Notes: generated by a model from the letters alone, not told the origin. Positions 10,041-25,683 are shown, counted from the first letter of the stretch. The stretch: 64,000 nucleotides of DNA from Glebionis coronaria (GCA_025667525.1 CM046882.1:212582592-212646591), one strand, 5' to 3'. Numbers and translations are program-made.

Positions 10041-12947
10041 ATAGAGTGGCGTTATTAAGGTGACCAGTCTTAAAATAAAAACAGTAAGAACCAATCTGTA
10101 CCGTTAAATGCATTAGTAATGATGTCACTTGATCAAAATAAATTAAATGGCATTTTTGTAATTAAATTAAAATATACGGCATATTTGAAAGCCCAATTGT
10201 AATAAACATATGTATACTCACGTCCGTTTTTTCTGTGTACTTATTTATTGTTTGACTTTTACTATCAACCATATTTTTCTATTGATATTTTTACTTCAAG
10301 TTGTTCATTACATATCAATCAGTATCTATCTAACTTTAGAAATAGTGACACACAAATATTAACGTTTTTCAAAAATTTTGGTATGTAGCACAATGTGTAC
10401 AAACTATAAGTATGTAACTCAAGTAAAAAGAACAAAATAATATGTATTTTAAACAATACATAGCCAGTGAGTAACGAAAAGAATGATGCATTATCCTAAA
10501 AAAAAATATAACTAACTAATACAGATTTAAGTGACACAAAAAAAGAAACAACTATAAAAAATCAAGTGTTACGTATTCCGAAAAAAACACAACCAAATAA
10601 ATAAGACCCAAATGATACATACCTGAAAAAAATGCAAAATCAATTAACAACGACCTAAGTGATACATGTCCGAAAAAATATACAAATAATTAAAAAATAC
10701 CAAAGTAATGCGTAACATAAAAAAATACACAATCAACAAAAAAGAGCAAGTAATAGGTATTCAAAAAAAAATAACAAGCAAATAAATAAGACCCAAATGA
10801 TATGTATCCAAAAAACCTACATGACCTATTAAAAAAACCAAAGTGATACATATTCGAACAAATATACATCCAATTAAAAAAGAACACACATGTTTCCCGT
10901 TAAGGAAAATCTTGGAGATACGTATTCGGAAAAAAAAATTAACTTAAAAAGACACAAGTGATACGTACCAAAAAAATACACAATCAGCTAAAAAAGACAC
11001 ACATGATACGTTTTCGAAAACTACACAATAATTAAAAAAGATACAAGTGATACGTATCCAAAAAAATACACTACCAACTAAAAAGCCCAAATGATACATA
11101 TAAAAAATACACGATCACTTAAAAATAGACAAGTGAAACGTATAGATAAAAATAAACAACAACTAGAAGGACACAAGTGATACATTTATGAAAAAACTAA
11201 AATCCCAATTAAATAAGACCCAAGTGATACGTATCAAAAAAATATACAACCAACTAAAAAACGAAAACGATACTTATCCGGAAAAAATATACAATTAATA
11301 TAAAAAACAAAAATGATACGTGTTCGAAAAAATACACGACCCACAAAAAAACCAAATGATATATATTTAAAAAAAAGTGCAAAACCAACTACACAGTATA
11401 TAAGGACCCAAGTAAAATATATTCGAAAAATACAATGATGCTTATTCTAAAAAATACGAAGCTCCAATTAAAAAATGCAAATGATAAGTGTTACGTAAGC
11501 ATCACATACATGAATAGATTCACTTTATAAATAACAAAATACATTAAAAATCGAATTACAACAATTTAAATATTTTGTTGGATGGGCTAATGCATTCATA
11601 TAAATAACACAATCTTCAAAAACTCAACGTACGAATTAATATAACGAGCAATGTATGATACTACGTATTAGTTATGGTTTAAATATTTGTTTTTATTATT
11701 TAAATGATTTATTGGTCAAGAAGAAGTAATATGAATCAATATTATATATATAAAAATAAATTTACGTTTATGTGAGAATCAACTAAAAAATTCATATTTT
11801 TTGAATCAACTAAAAAAATTAAGTGATACATATTCGAAAAATTATACAACCAAATAAAAAAAATAGGTGATACATATCTAAAAAAATACACAACCAACTA
11901 AAAAGACTCAATTGATACGTATCCAAAAATACATAACTTACTAAAAAAATCCAAGTGATATATATATCTAAAAAATGACACACAACCAACAAAAAGGACC
12001 TAAGTGATACATATCCAAAAAATACACAACCCTAAAAAAATACCCAAATGATACATATTAAAAAAAAAATACACAACCAACTAAAGACGTAGTGTATCAT
12101 TTTATGAATAGTTACGTGTACATTAGCAAGTTAAACAGAAGAGATATGTATTAGAAGGTTTCTATTTTATTGTTATTAACTTATGTCTTACAAAACGAAA
12201 GTACGGATATAATTGATGCCTAATATCGTAAAAGTTACTCGATTTAAAAGATACATATAAAATACAAAAATTAAACGCTCCATTTAAAATAAAAACTTTA
12301 GCATTCGGACAACGTTGATATTTTGATATAAAATTAAGACTGAGGCTTATAATTTATTAAACGCTAGCGCGCTATATAAACGAATGACACTTAAATGTTT
12401 AACCTAAATTACGAAAATGCACATGAAGCGAAAAATTAAAACTACAATAACAAAAATATTTTTATGCCATGAGGAGAATATTTACGATCGATGTCTAACA
12501 TAAAGAATATCGGTAAATAATAAAAGAGACGTATTCGATACATTAAAGCCATAACCTTGTCGGTTAATCGAGAATTCAATATTTTTTATAAAAACAAACA
12601 TGATAAATCAAAGTCGGACCATAAATATTGATCCAAAAGTTACAAATTGCTACAGTTCAAAGATTCTAGAAACTTAAAAAAATTAACTTACAATATTGAA
12701 GTCTAATTTCTCGTATTTATTGTAAGCAAATAGATTTTAATTCATATTTATTGTACTTGTTAACAAGTTAACTATCATTTTAGTTACAAGGATGATTAAA
12801 TACCCAATATACCCTTATGTGTTTATAAACATATTAATTGTTTTTTATTATTATTTATTTGCATATTAATATAAAATGCCACATGTCGTATTTTTATTGG
12901 TTCCTACAGTTTTTATTTTAAGACCGGTTCTTACATGAACGCAAATA
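10041..12947. mobile_element. Non-coding inverted-repeat element, copy A (2.9 kb)
   Basis: The left end has GACCAGTCTTAAAATAAAA and the right end its imperfect reverse complement within TTTTATTTTAAGACCGGTTC; about 34 positions align with five mismatches. The interior is dominated by a ~45-bp satellite (10,490-11,500 and 11,810-12,085) and contains no credible protein. Copy B follows at once at 12,951 with high identity throughout. Relative to copy B, copy A lacks 290 bp at 12,080-12,084, where the two breakpoints share the five bases ACTAA. The family is not recognised; a non-autonomous TIR transposon fits best. Confidence 0.7.
10490..11500. repeat. Degenerate ~45-bp satellite inside copy A
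   Basis: More than 20 units follow the pattern AAGTGATACGTATCC, an A-rich run, ATACACAACCAACTAA and AAAAGACC. Each unit is about 40 to 46 bp and all point the same way. A smaller array of about six units lies at 11,810-12,085. Minus-strand open frames rich in Phe and Tyr here come from the repeat and are not proteins. Confidence 0.85.
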
Positions 12948-12950
12948 TAT

Positions 12951-16340
<3,390 letters not shown>

Positions 16341-16635
16341 TGTCACTTCGCAAATCTTTTCTTAAAGTACGTTTGGGTAGTAGTTTTATTTGTTTTTAGT
16401 GTGACTCGTTTTTGTAAAACGAAACTTAATTTTTACTCTATATTTTTAGGGCCTAGCAATCCAACGAACGTGTTTCGTCTCTTGTTAATTTTTCTTTGTA
16501 CTTATATCGTTTTTTTAATTTATGTTGGTCAAACTTAAATTATCGTTTGAAATTATTAGTACTTGATACACCCAAGAATGCTTAATTAGAAATTAAGAGG
16601 ATAAAATACATAAGTAAATTATTAGAGGAGATTTA

Positions 16636-17316
16636 TTTTAGATACCATATTTTTTTTTGGATACCAAGGGACTCATCCCCGCCATCCATCTCCATTATAT
16701 CTAATGGATGAGATTAACTTTTTTTAATTATTTCACTTATTTTAAATTTTAAATATCTCTTAAATCGTTAAGTGTTAAACGAAAAAAATATATCATCGCG
16801 ACGGATATTCAGTTAGCTTTCTACTAATATACTATGATATACTTTTGATGAAAAAATTTCGTTTTTTTTTTTCGTTTTTGAAATTTGCGTAAAATATCAT
16901 ATATATGATAATAGTGTTTTATCATATACGATATTAGTGCTAAATTACAAATTATTATTCAATCATTTACGATATTGTTTATATCATACATATGATAAGT
17001 TATATCATATATGATACTATTGTTACTATCCTATATGATATTTACTATCACATATGATATTTTTCGACAACACAAAAAAAAGTGAAAAAAATGATTTTTT
17101 TTGTCAAAAGTATATCATATAGTATATCTGTAGAAAGATAATTAAATGCCTGTCATGATGGTATTTTTTCTGCGTAACGATTAACGGTTTAAAAGATATT
17201 AATCTTTGGAAAAAAATGAAAAAATTAGGTTTTGGGTTTAATCTATTAGACTAAAATGGATATGGAGAATGAAGATTAGTCCCTTGATATCCAAATAAAG
17301 TTTAATATCTAAATAA
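16636..17316. mobile_element. Foldback (MITE-like) element, copy 2
   Basis: The left arm begins GGATACCAAGGGACTCATCC and the right arm ends with the inverted GATTAGTCCCTTGATATCC. The arms are about 220 bp, roughly 75 percent identical by eye, and share TCTAATGGATGAGATTAA, TTAATCGTTA and ATACTATATGATATAC-like blocks with the element at 5,388. The centre (16,890-17,065) has one perfect ATCATATATGAT and several damaged versions. No coding frame. Confidence 0.7.
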
Positions 17317-17940
17317 ATTTAAATTAAAAAATTAACTCTAAAAATGATTAAAATAATATATGTTGTGAGAAATTAAACAAAATTTAATATATTAAAATCT
17401 AAATATTTATTATAATTTTTATCTAATTAAAAGATAACTAAAACTAATCTAATCTAAAAGTCAAAAAACATAATTAAAACAATTTTATCTAATTAAAACA
17501 TTGTTTCAAAACATAACGCAATCTGCCATCAGTTAATAAGTCCTTCTTTCTCTTTACTACGGAGTACTAACAAATAGAGTATTTAGTTTACAAATGCTCA
17601 CGTCCTCCAAACATAGATAACAACAAGAGCAGGTGCAACAAAGTATATAAAATACCAACCCGTTCCCCAAAATCCAAATCTGCAATTACAATACATGTGC
17701 AATAATAGTGCAATATCAACACCAATCCATCAAGACATACTTAATTTAGTGCATAAACATAATAAAACACATGTGGCCAAAGATTATTCTTATTTTGACC
17801 TAAAATCAGTAAGTTATTCATAAGAAATCAGTAAATTATTTCTTAGCCTTGATTTGTGCCTGGTAAACATCATAAGGAATCTGGTATTATCATCGGTGAA
17901 TTGTTGTATGTGGGTGTGTGGATTCGCATTTTGGAAGTGA
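17317..17940. other. AT-rich intergenic DNA, no gene seen
   Basis: No recognisable element or coding frame. Towards 17,600-17,930 the base composition becomes gene-like, so it may be the 3' flank of the fragment that follows on the minus strand. Confidence 0.45.
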
Positions 17941-17950
17941 GTATCTGATA

Positions 17951-18212
17951 TTAAACCATCAAATTCACAAAATCAACTCCGAAGTTATGTTTTGCAATGT
18001 TTTTGGCTGCTTCTTGTTGACCTACCGCTACCACTTTCCTGCAAAGACCAAGACAGAGGTGTAATACCCCTCAAGTTTGTTTGAGGCAGAGTCTACATTT
18101 TCCAATTGAGTTTTGTCCCCTCTATGGACTATTAAAGTTATTGAAGTTTTCTGTTCAGATTTTTCAATTGTCACTGTTTTCATGTGCTTGCGGAAGTCCA
18201 GTCGAGCCTAGA
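17951..18212 (-). pseudogene. Unidentified gene fragment, two exon-like pieces
   Basis: Read leftwards, one open stretch (about 18,205 to 18,025) encodes a hydrophilic sequence including TVTIEKSEQKTSITLIVHRG and then ends at a TAG. A second open stretch in another frame begins after a possible CAG acceptor near 18,042, runs through VVAVGQQEAAKNIAKHNFGV and ends at a TAA at 17,951. The amino-acid make-up is that of a normal soluble protein rather than random sequence. I do not recognise the family. The change of frame means either an intron missed by eye or a broken copy. It lies in the same orientation as the other fragments nearby. Confidence 0.4.
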
Positions 18213-18717
18213 AAAGTAACAGAGATTAGTAAATTTATGGTATTTAGTTGATAACGGAAAATGAGTCTATGTAATTTCTAAAAAAATATCAAACCGATTA
18301 GTTTTGTATTTGATCATCTAAAGGGAGAGTGGTGTATTTATTTGCTTAGAGATAACTGTTGTCGACAAGCTGTATTATAATTTATTATTCATTTGATCAT
18401 GCTAATTAGCTAACTGTTACTGTGAACCATGTTTCTGCAAACACCTAAAAAATGTTTCATTAAGTGCCTCCTCTTTAAATCTTCCATAACAGTAATAAAG
18501 AAAGTACTTGCTGCAGTATTTGTATTCATTAGGTGTGATGGTCCACCCATTAACTAAACCATTAATAAGAATATCCGTGCCAACTCTAGTACACAACCTA
18601 CATTAAACATCACTTATATCTTCCTATAACACCAAAATGGCCCGTACCTGTTCCTTTCTTAGTGAGTTCTCAGCTCGGCTTATGTGAGGCTTTGGGAATA
18701 GGTTTAGCAGCCTGAGA

Positions 18718-19022
18718 TTAGGATGATGGAGCAGCTGCAGTTGCATTAGAACAATATGCAGGAGGTTGGTAACTACCGCCATAAGAGCCTGCATACGCTA
18801 CTGGTTGCTGTGCACCATATGGTGGCTGGGCATATCCAACAGTACCATAAGCAGACCGTGCATCATATATTGGTTGAGCATAGCCGGTTTGTGCAGCAGC
18901 AGTGCCAGGAGGCGTTTGGGTAGGTGGAGGTCCATAGGTGCCATATCCAGAAGGTTGAGTTTGTGAGTGGTGCCAAGAGGCATTTGGGTTGGTGGAGGTC
19001 CATAGCTGCATACTACTATCAA
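18718..19022 (-). pseudogene. Tyr/Gly/Pro/Gln-rich C-terminal fragment with frameshift
   Basis: The main frame (18,718-19,011) encodes a low-complexity tail with YGTYGPPPTQTPPGT, QTGYAQP, YAQPPYGAQQP and SYGGSYQPP, ending in a stop. In the adjacent frame, just upstream, YGPPPTQMPLGT is visible at about 18,965-19,005, an obvious earlier unit of the same repeat. The two units are now out of phase, so a small indel has broken the gene near 18,970. Such tails occur on plant KH-domain and other RNA-binding proteins, but no RNA-binding domain is in the window, so the parent gene is a guess. The start at 19,011 is not a real start; a splice acceptor TATGCAG precedes the first unit. Confidence 0.5.
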
Positions 19023-19369
19023 AATACTCGAGGATCTTGCTCTAAAACCTTACTAATTGCATTACAAAATGATGTCTGTTTAATAAATAGAAGAAACGGG
19101 GTGGAGTGAAAGGATGTGGCTAAGGGTTCTCCATGAATATCTCTTGTCAAATGGCTTGCCTAAAGATATATGAGAACAAAGCATATTAAACAACTATCAT
19201 AAAATTCATTCACGTTGAGTTTTAAGTTATGTCTAAGGTATGTTGACAAAAGAAACTATATAAACTAAAACATGATACGTATAACTCCCTAATCATTTGC
19301 TATGTTAACTAAATCAACTACAACCAAACAAATTGATTTTTGTTAAGTAAAATGATAGTGATAACTTAC

Positions 19370-19520
19370 AGTAGTCAATAGTGGCTTCTTTTTCCAATTT
19401 CCACAAATAATATTCTTCGGGCTCCCATCTGACGTCTCTATAATTGGATTTTAGAATGGCAGCAGACTCGCTCCTGTTAAACTGTCCATCACAGTTCGTG
19501 ATTTCAGCACACATGTGCAA
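19370..19520 (-). pseudogene. Unidentified exon-like fragment
   Basis: An open stretch encodes NCDGQFNRSESAAILKSNYR followed by a Trp/Glu/Tyr-rich segment (RWEPEEYYLWKLEKEA). It ends at a good splice donor, ACT|GTAAGT, at 19,370/19,369. The composition and the donor suggest a true exon. The upstream boundary is unclear. I cannot name the protein. It is the last exon-like piece before the Athila insertion at 20,124; 19,521-20,118 shows no further coding signal. Confidence 0.35.
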
Positions 19521-20118
19521 CTACTAATGCACAATGGGCATGAATGAAGTCAAGGTGACCATTTAAATAAGAAAGAAAGAAATTTCATTTTGCCTTTTGC
19601 ACTTGTTTGTAAAGATTTTCTCTTCGCCGGCTCCTCACCGTACTATTTTTTAAGATCTTCAAACTCTATAACTGTAAAGTTTATAATGGGTTTGAGCTTA
19701 TGAAGGCTTAAAGCTACGCCCACCGCTTCAGCATCTCTTTCACAAATACCAGTCACCAAGCTATAATATAACCTCAGATGTGTAGCAAACTCATGAAACA
19801 ATGTTCTGTCTAATTACTTGCTATGCATGGTAGCAGTTAGACATATATGGCTTACAACTTTAATGACTTGATGCTGAACCACTTCAATGACTTGATGCTG
19901 AACCTCTTATTGCTGAACCATAACATTTTTCTCACTCCAACCAGGAATTGCGTAGAGTAAGCTAATTAGAATCTCAACTAACTGGTCAAATACTAAAGTA
20001 AATCACGAACCACTGTCTTCTCAGCAGGTTTAGTAGACTTCTTTAGTTTCTTTTCAACATTGACTTTTTCCTGCATAGAAAAACATATTCAGTTATTATT
20101 ACATATGTTTATAAACAG

Positions 20119-20123
20119 GTTCA
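20119..20123. repeat. Target site duplication of Athila-1, left (GTTCA)
   Basis: GTTCA directly precedes the 5' LTR and recurs at 31,410-31,414 directly after the 3' LTR, as expected of Ty3/gypsy integrase, which makes 5-bp duplications. Confidence 0.95.
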
Positions 20124-20581
20124 TGATAGGTGTGAAAACACCCATCCTTTTACCACTTATTTCTGGCTAAAACAAGACCAAAACACGTATTTAATATCAT
20201 TTGTTTGGAGTTATGCGTGGTTTTTGTGTTTATTGTGTTTTCAGAGTCAACCGGATGAATATTGAAGAAAACATGGGATTGCACGGGTTTTATCGAAGAA
20301 AAAGACTCAAGTCAAAGTCTATTGTTCAAGAGATGCAAAAGATTTGAAGTCATTGTGCCTATTTGAAGATTTATCGAAGAAAAGGGCCAAAGATGGAAGA
20401 TTCATATATGTCGAAAAACTCGAGTCTATTAAACAAAAGATTATGAGACGAGTTGGAATTATTCACCGGCACTTCTCAAAATCCAAAGTCGTAAACGTTT
20501 ATTTAAAGAAACGTAAAGACTAAAGAAGAAAGAAGAAAAGAAGCCCAAAAACAAAGCCTATTCACAAAGCCCACAAGACAC

Positions 20582-20594
20582 GCCTATATATAGG
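20582..20594 (+). promoter_or_regulatory. LTR TATA box
   Basis: CCTATATATAGG sits about a quarter of the way into the LTR and is followed by CT-rich leader sequence. It is the best TATA candidate for the element transcript; the 3' LTR has it near 30,144 and the duplicated LTR near 60,064. Confidence 0.6.
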
Positions 20595-21171
20595 ACTTCA
20601 CTTCACCATTTTGGGGGAGTTAGTCTTTAGTTAGTTTTAGTTTTTTCATTTTCTCTAGTTTTAGAGAGAGAAAGTTCTCAACTTTCTCTCACTAAGTTTT
20701 CATCTTTCTTTCTTTTAATCTTTCTAGATTTAACTTTTGTATTGTTGATTTCATTAATCAAGTTTAAAGTTTAAGCTTTTAATCTTTAATCTCCTTCTAC
20801 CTTTCTTTGATTTTAGATTAACTTTGGTGCGAAATTCATTAAATCCGTGTTGATCTTGATGTTTTTGTGCTTAAGAAGTTAATCTGTTTGTTCCTACATA
20901 AGCTTTCATTCGATTAAGCTTTAAGATTCTTGTGCTTATTGGCTTATTTTTATGTTTAGCTTATTTACTTTTTAAAAGTTTTCTTAAAAAGTTTATCTTT
21001 TTATTGTTTGATTTAAAAGTTTGCTTATTTGAAGTTTAGATAGGTTGTTATTTGAGCTTATTGAGTCCGATTCATTTTAGATTCGTCCTAGTCTTGGTGA
21101 TTAGCTTATTCCCATAGCTTATTGCCTTGCTTAAGTCTCGGATCAAAAGGATAAACCGGAAAAGGTAAAAC

Positions 21172-21552
21172 CCTTTTCCGATTTGGTATTCCAATTACAC
21201 CCCCTATATTCCGATCGTCAAGATCGGAAAAGGGTTTTGGGTTCTTTCCGACCACCCCCACATTTATTCCGATCGTCTGATCGGATTGAGGTTTATGATT
21301 CCGACGGGACCTTGTTGGTTATTCCGATCTGGGTCTTTATTTAAACATTCCGATTATACTTGTTTTTGATGATTCCGATTTGAATTCCTTTACCATATTC
21401 CGATTAGTCTTCTTGTTGTTATTCCGATCAAGCTTTCCGACAACAACATTCCGACGAGGGCTTTGTTAACATTCCGATCTGGATCCATTGGTTATTATTC
21501 CGATTGTGGTATTTTCCAACATTCCGATCACTCACTTTTAGTACATTCCGAC
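21172..21552 (+). repeat. TTCCGA motif array in the LTR
   Basis: About 16 copies of TTCCGA, most as ATTCCGATC or ATTCCGATT, are spaced about 20 to 30 bp apart. Two are followed by the reverse complement GATCGGA, forming small hairpins. The array is repeated in the 3' LTR (30,732-31,112) and in the duplicated LTR (60,652-61,032), and the motif cores are kept although spacer bases vary. Confidence 0.85.
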
Positions 21553-21850
21553 TGGATGAGTTCATGTTTTTACAAAGTTTTCAAGTGTTAGTTTTATTAA
21601 GTGTTCAAGTATTTTTCCAATCTTGCCTTTAAGTTTTCAAGCATTTACTTTTAACTAGTTGTTTTAGTTTAATCTTTAAAGCTTTAATTTTACTCTTCGA
21701 CACTTACTTATTTGTTATTAGTTTAAAATAGATAAACAAACCAACACCTTTTTATTAACCAAGAACAAATCCTTCCACTTAGAACCGTGATCAATTCGAG
21801 GAGATTCCGAGAGACTTAATCTGAACCCCAATGAAAACACTTGTATCAAA

Positions 21851-21865
21851 TGGCGCCACTGCCGG
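21851..21865 (+). promoter_or_regulatory. Primer binding site, tRNA-Asp type
   Basis: TGGCGCCACTGCCGG starts two bases after the 5' LTR. Athila elements are known to prime from tRNA-Asp, whose 3' end is complementary to TGGCGCCGTTGCCGGGGA. Two mismatches lie in the middle, and homology stops after GCCGG. Confidence 0.85.
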
Positions 21866-22069
21866 CTCTTCTCGTTAAGATTAACAGTTTTTTGTGAGAA
21901 CTTGGATTTTGGGATCCGTTCACCGTGAACGTTACTTTTTCATAAAAGTTTTCAAAAACCCTAAAAAAAAATTAAAATTTTCAAAAATACAAAAAAAATT
22001 TAAAAAAAACCATAAAAAACCAAAAATATTTCTGCTTTGTTTTTCCCTTGTTAGTTCTTTTGCAGGTGC

Positions 22070-24103
22070 ATGCGTACATGATCAACGTCTTATCAAGAGC
22101 CCGAGCCTCTCGAAGACTTAGACATGGCCGGTGTACAAAACAACAATAATAACCCACCTCAAAACAATAACAATCCACCTCTCAACAACAATAATAACAA
22201 CAACAATGAACCTTTACCGGACAATCGCCCTATGATTGAACTGTTACAAGCACATGTGGAGGGCAACAATGATCCAATTGTCATACCCGCGATTGCAGCC
22301 AACAACTTTGAGCTCAAATCCGACTTTATCCAGATGGTCTCTGCTCAACCATTCTTGGGACGTACCATTGATGATCCACATGACCACATCAAGAGATTCC
22401 TGCAACTCACGAATACTGTCAAATTCAATGGTGTTCCACAAGAGGTAATCCGATTACAACTTTTTCCTTTCTCCCTAGAGGGACAAGCCCGACATTGGCT
22501 TGCTAAGGAACCGCCACAAAGTATTTTTACGTGGACGGATTTGGAGACCAAATTTATCAACTACTTTTTCCCACCCTCTCGTAATACCGCTTTGCGGAAT
22601 GAAATCATTAATTTTGAACAAAAGTACGATGAGTCGTTTAGTGAATCTTGGGACCGTTTTAAAGATCTTTTAAGAAAGTGCCCACAACATGGTTTTACCA
22701 AAGTGCACCAAATTAATTCCTTTTATAATGGATTAACCATGAATGACCAAGATTCACTAAACAGTGCCTCGGGGGGTAATATTTTGGTTAAGACTTCCAA
22801 TGCCGCTTGGGATATTATTGAAAATAAGTCTCGTGTGCAAACCAAGAGTGTTCGGACCAATGTCGCCAGTGCTAGTACTAGTGACAGCGACAAGCGACTT
22901 GACAAAATTACTACGCTTCTTGAATCGCTTGTTACCCACACTGCTAACAACACCAACAGCATCAACGCTAAAAACGCTCAAGACGCTCAAGTCAATGCTG
23001 TTAGCCAATCATGTGAAATATGCGGGGGTCCTCACTCTTACACCACTTGTACCGCCACCCAAGACTATCCATCTGAGAATGTGAATGCAGCATACGATAC
23101 CTATCCTCCAGCCGCTTATCAAGCTCGCCCTCAAGGAGACCGCAAATTGCTTAGCTACCGCTCGAACAACTTTCTTTCCCCGCCCGGTTTTCCCCCTAAC
23201 AACCCAAACCAACCACAAAACCTCAAGTGCCCTCCTCAACAACAACAACAACCTCGTGCACCATACATACCACCTCACAAACAACCATATCCACCTCAAA
23301 GAAACAACCAAGTTTACCAACAACCTGCTTATCAACCACCCGCCTACAATGCTCCTCCCAACCAACCCACCGCCTTACAACAAGATATTGGAACCTACAT
23401 GAGGACTAATGATGTGATCGAGGACAATCTCCAGCGGGAAGTGCTCAACTTGAAAGCAGACATGGTGAAACAAGGAAATGATCTGAGAGCTGATATGAGA
23501 AACACTTTGGCAAGTCAAACGAATGACTTAAGGAACATGATGGCTAGTTTCTTCCAAGGTAATCAACCCTCTTCTTCGGGTACTCTTCCGAGTAACACCG
23601 TTGCGAATCCAAGAGGGGAGATGAAAGCAATCACCACTCGCAGTGGCAAAGGTACTAAGGAACCCGAGCTTCCTATACCTCCACCGGTGATTGTGACTAA
23701 GGAGAACGAGTCACCTGCTCCTATTCCTCATCCTTCTACTTCCCCAATTTCTCCACCTCTTACTTCTACCCCTCCTCCACCCAAGGATGTGAGTGATCCT
23801 ATTCTCCCAAAGCCTTTCTCTTCCTTCGATATACCTTATCCATCAAGGTTGAGGAAAGAGAAGCTCAAAAGCAAGGACGATATTCAAGTTTCGAACTTTC
23901 TCAAAATGTTTAAACAACTGAATTTCAACATCTCCTTCGCTGAGGCTCTCGCTCACATGCCCAAATATGCGAAAATGTTCAAAGATCTTCTTAGCGACAA
24001 GGAGAAGCTTCTTGATATTGCTAACACCCAACTTAATGAGAATTGCTCTGCAGTGCTCTTAAGGAATTGCCAACCAAGCTTGGTGATCCGGGTCGCTTCT
24101 TAA
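22070..24103 (+). pseudogene. Athila-1 gag
   Basis: Gag forms the virus-like particle that packages element RNA. The natural start is judged to be ATG at 22,070, because the duplicated copy reads openly from there; in this copy the fourth codon is a stop (TGA, 22,079), leaving ATG at 22,124 as the first usable start. From 22,124 the frame has 659 codons: an Asn-rich N-terminus (about residues 5-28), the retrotransposon gag domain (about 75-220, with GQARHWLAKEPP), a zinc knuckle CEICGGPHSYTTC (about 297-309; CX2CX3HX4C, one residue shorter than the usual knuckle), then Pro/Gln-rich linkers. It ends out of phase with the protease: a one-base loss around 24,062 shifts the frame. The duplicated copy has the same shift. 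Confidence 0.9.
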
Positions 24104-25683
24104 TCCCTTGTAACTTCCCGGGAGTAGAGAATTGCATGGCCTTAGCCGATCTAGGTGCCAGTATTAACTTAATGCCTTTAAGCGTTTGGAAGCAATTATC
24201 TCTCCCTGAGCTAGTCCCCACCAAAATAACTTTGGAATTAGCTAACCGTACAGTTGCTTATCCAGTGGGGATAGCCGAAGACGTCTTTGTAGGAGTCGAC
24301 AAATTCACTTTTCCTGCCGATTTCGTCGTCGTCGATTACGATATGGACCCTCGTGTGTCATTAATTGTTGGTTGTCCATTCCTGAGGACCGGTCGCACTC
24401 TCATTGATGTAGAAGCGGGTGAGCTTATCATGAGAGTGGGTGACGATAAAATTGTCTTCAACATGGGAAAGCTTTCTAAACAGCCTTATTCATACGAGAG
24501 TGTTAATTGTATTGACGTTCTTGATGAGGCCTGTGAAGAACACTTCAAAGATGCTTGTAAAAGTATTCCTACCTCTCTTCCCAATGTTGAGACCGTTTCC
24601 TCTATTGATTCATCACTATCTCTATTTGGAGAAAGTGATTTACTTTGGAAAGATTTGGAAGCTACCATGGGAGATGTGAACTTAGCTAATGACGATTCTC
24701 CCACCGATTGGGATGAAGATCTTCGCCTCATTGAAAACCTTCTCAAAGAAGACAATATTTCTCCACCATCTCCCACGGTTATTGCTATCGATGCTCCGAC
24801 TTTGAAAACGCCTCCCATCGAAAATCCTCCGGATTTAGAACTTAAGGAGTTGCCGCCCCATCTCGAGTATGTGTTCCTTGAAGATAAGAAGAAGTCGCCC
24901 GTCATCATTGCTAAGGACTTGAAAGAAGAAGAGAAATCTCGCCTCATCGCCGTGCTTAAAGATCATAAGAAGGCAATTGCTTGGAAAATTTCCGATATCC
25001 GCGGAATTGATCCGAACTTTTGTACTCACAAGATTCTCATGGAAGATGACTTTAAACCCGCAATCCAGAGCCAAAGAAGGGTTAATCCTCGAATTCATGA
25101 CGTCATCAAACAAGAGGTTATCAAACTTCTAGATGCCGACTTGATTTACCCTATTTCGGATTCGCCTTGGGTAAGTCCCGTCCATTGTGTGCCCAAGAAG
25201 GGCGGAATAACCGTTGTTTCCAATGAACACAACGAGTTGATTCCCACTCGTCTCGTTACTGGGTGGAGAGTTTGTATTGATTATCGCAAGCTCAATGATG
25301 CCACGAGAAAAGACCACTTTCCTCTTCCTTTCATGGATCAAATGCTCGAGCGTCTAGCTGGTAATGACTATTACTGCTTTTTAGACGGTTTCTCCGGGTA
25401 TTTTCAAATTCCCATCGATCCCAAGGACCAAGAAAAGACCACATTCACTTGCCCCTATGGAACATTTGCTTACAAACGCATGCCTTTCGGTTTATGCAAT
25501 GCTCCTGGGACGTTCCAAAGGTGTATGATGGCTATCTTCCATGACATGGTGGAAGACACTATGGAAGTATTCATGGATGATTTCTCGGTTTATGGAGATT
25601 CTTTCTCTGCTTGCCTTGCCAATTTAGAACGTATGCTTAAGCGGTGTGAAGACACTCGCCTTGTTCTTAATTGGGAAAAATGA
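24043..25683 (+). pseudogene. Athila-1 protease and reverse transcriptase (first part)
   Basis: This frame overlaps the end of the gag frame in another phase. The aspartic protease signature is DLGAS (residues 37-41), followed by the hydrophobic VSLIVGCPFL flap region. A divergent acidic linker (about 160-260) precedes the reverse transcriptase: WVSPVHCVPKKGG (about 376-388), CIDYRKLN (411-418), KDHFPLPFMDQM and the catalytic FMDD (510-513). The protease would cut the polyprotein and reverse transcriptase would copy the RNA. A TGA at 25,681, where the duplicated copy has TGC, ends the frame just after LNWEK. This stop is private to this copy. Confidence 0.9.

Larger units (their letters stand above)
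20124..21848 (+). repeat. 5' LTR of Athila-1
   Basis: Begins TGATAGGTGTGAAAAC and ends AAAACACTTGTATCA, so TG...CA ends are present. It is the same length as the 3' LTR at 29,685-31,409. It holds the promoter and an array of TTCCGA motifs in its 3' half. Confidence 0.95.

Noticed and set aside
10490..11500. CRISPR-like regular repeats
   Set aside because: Repeats are degenerate over their whole length with no unique spacers, and the DNA is eukaryotic.
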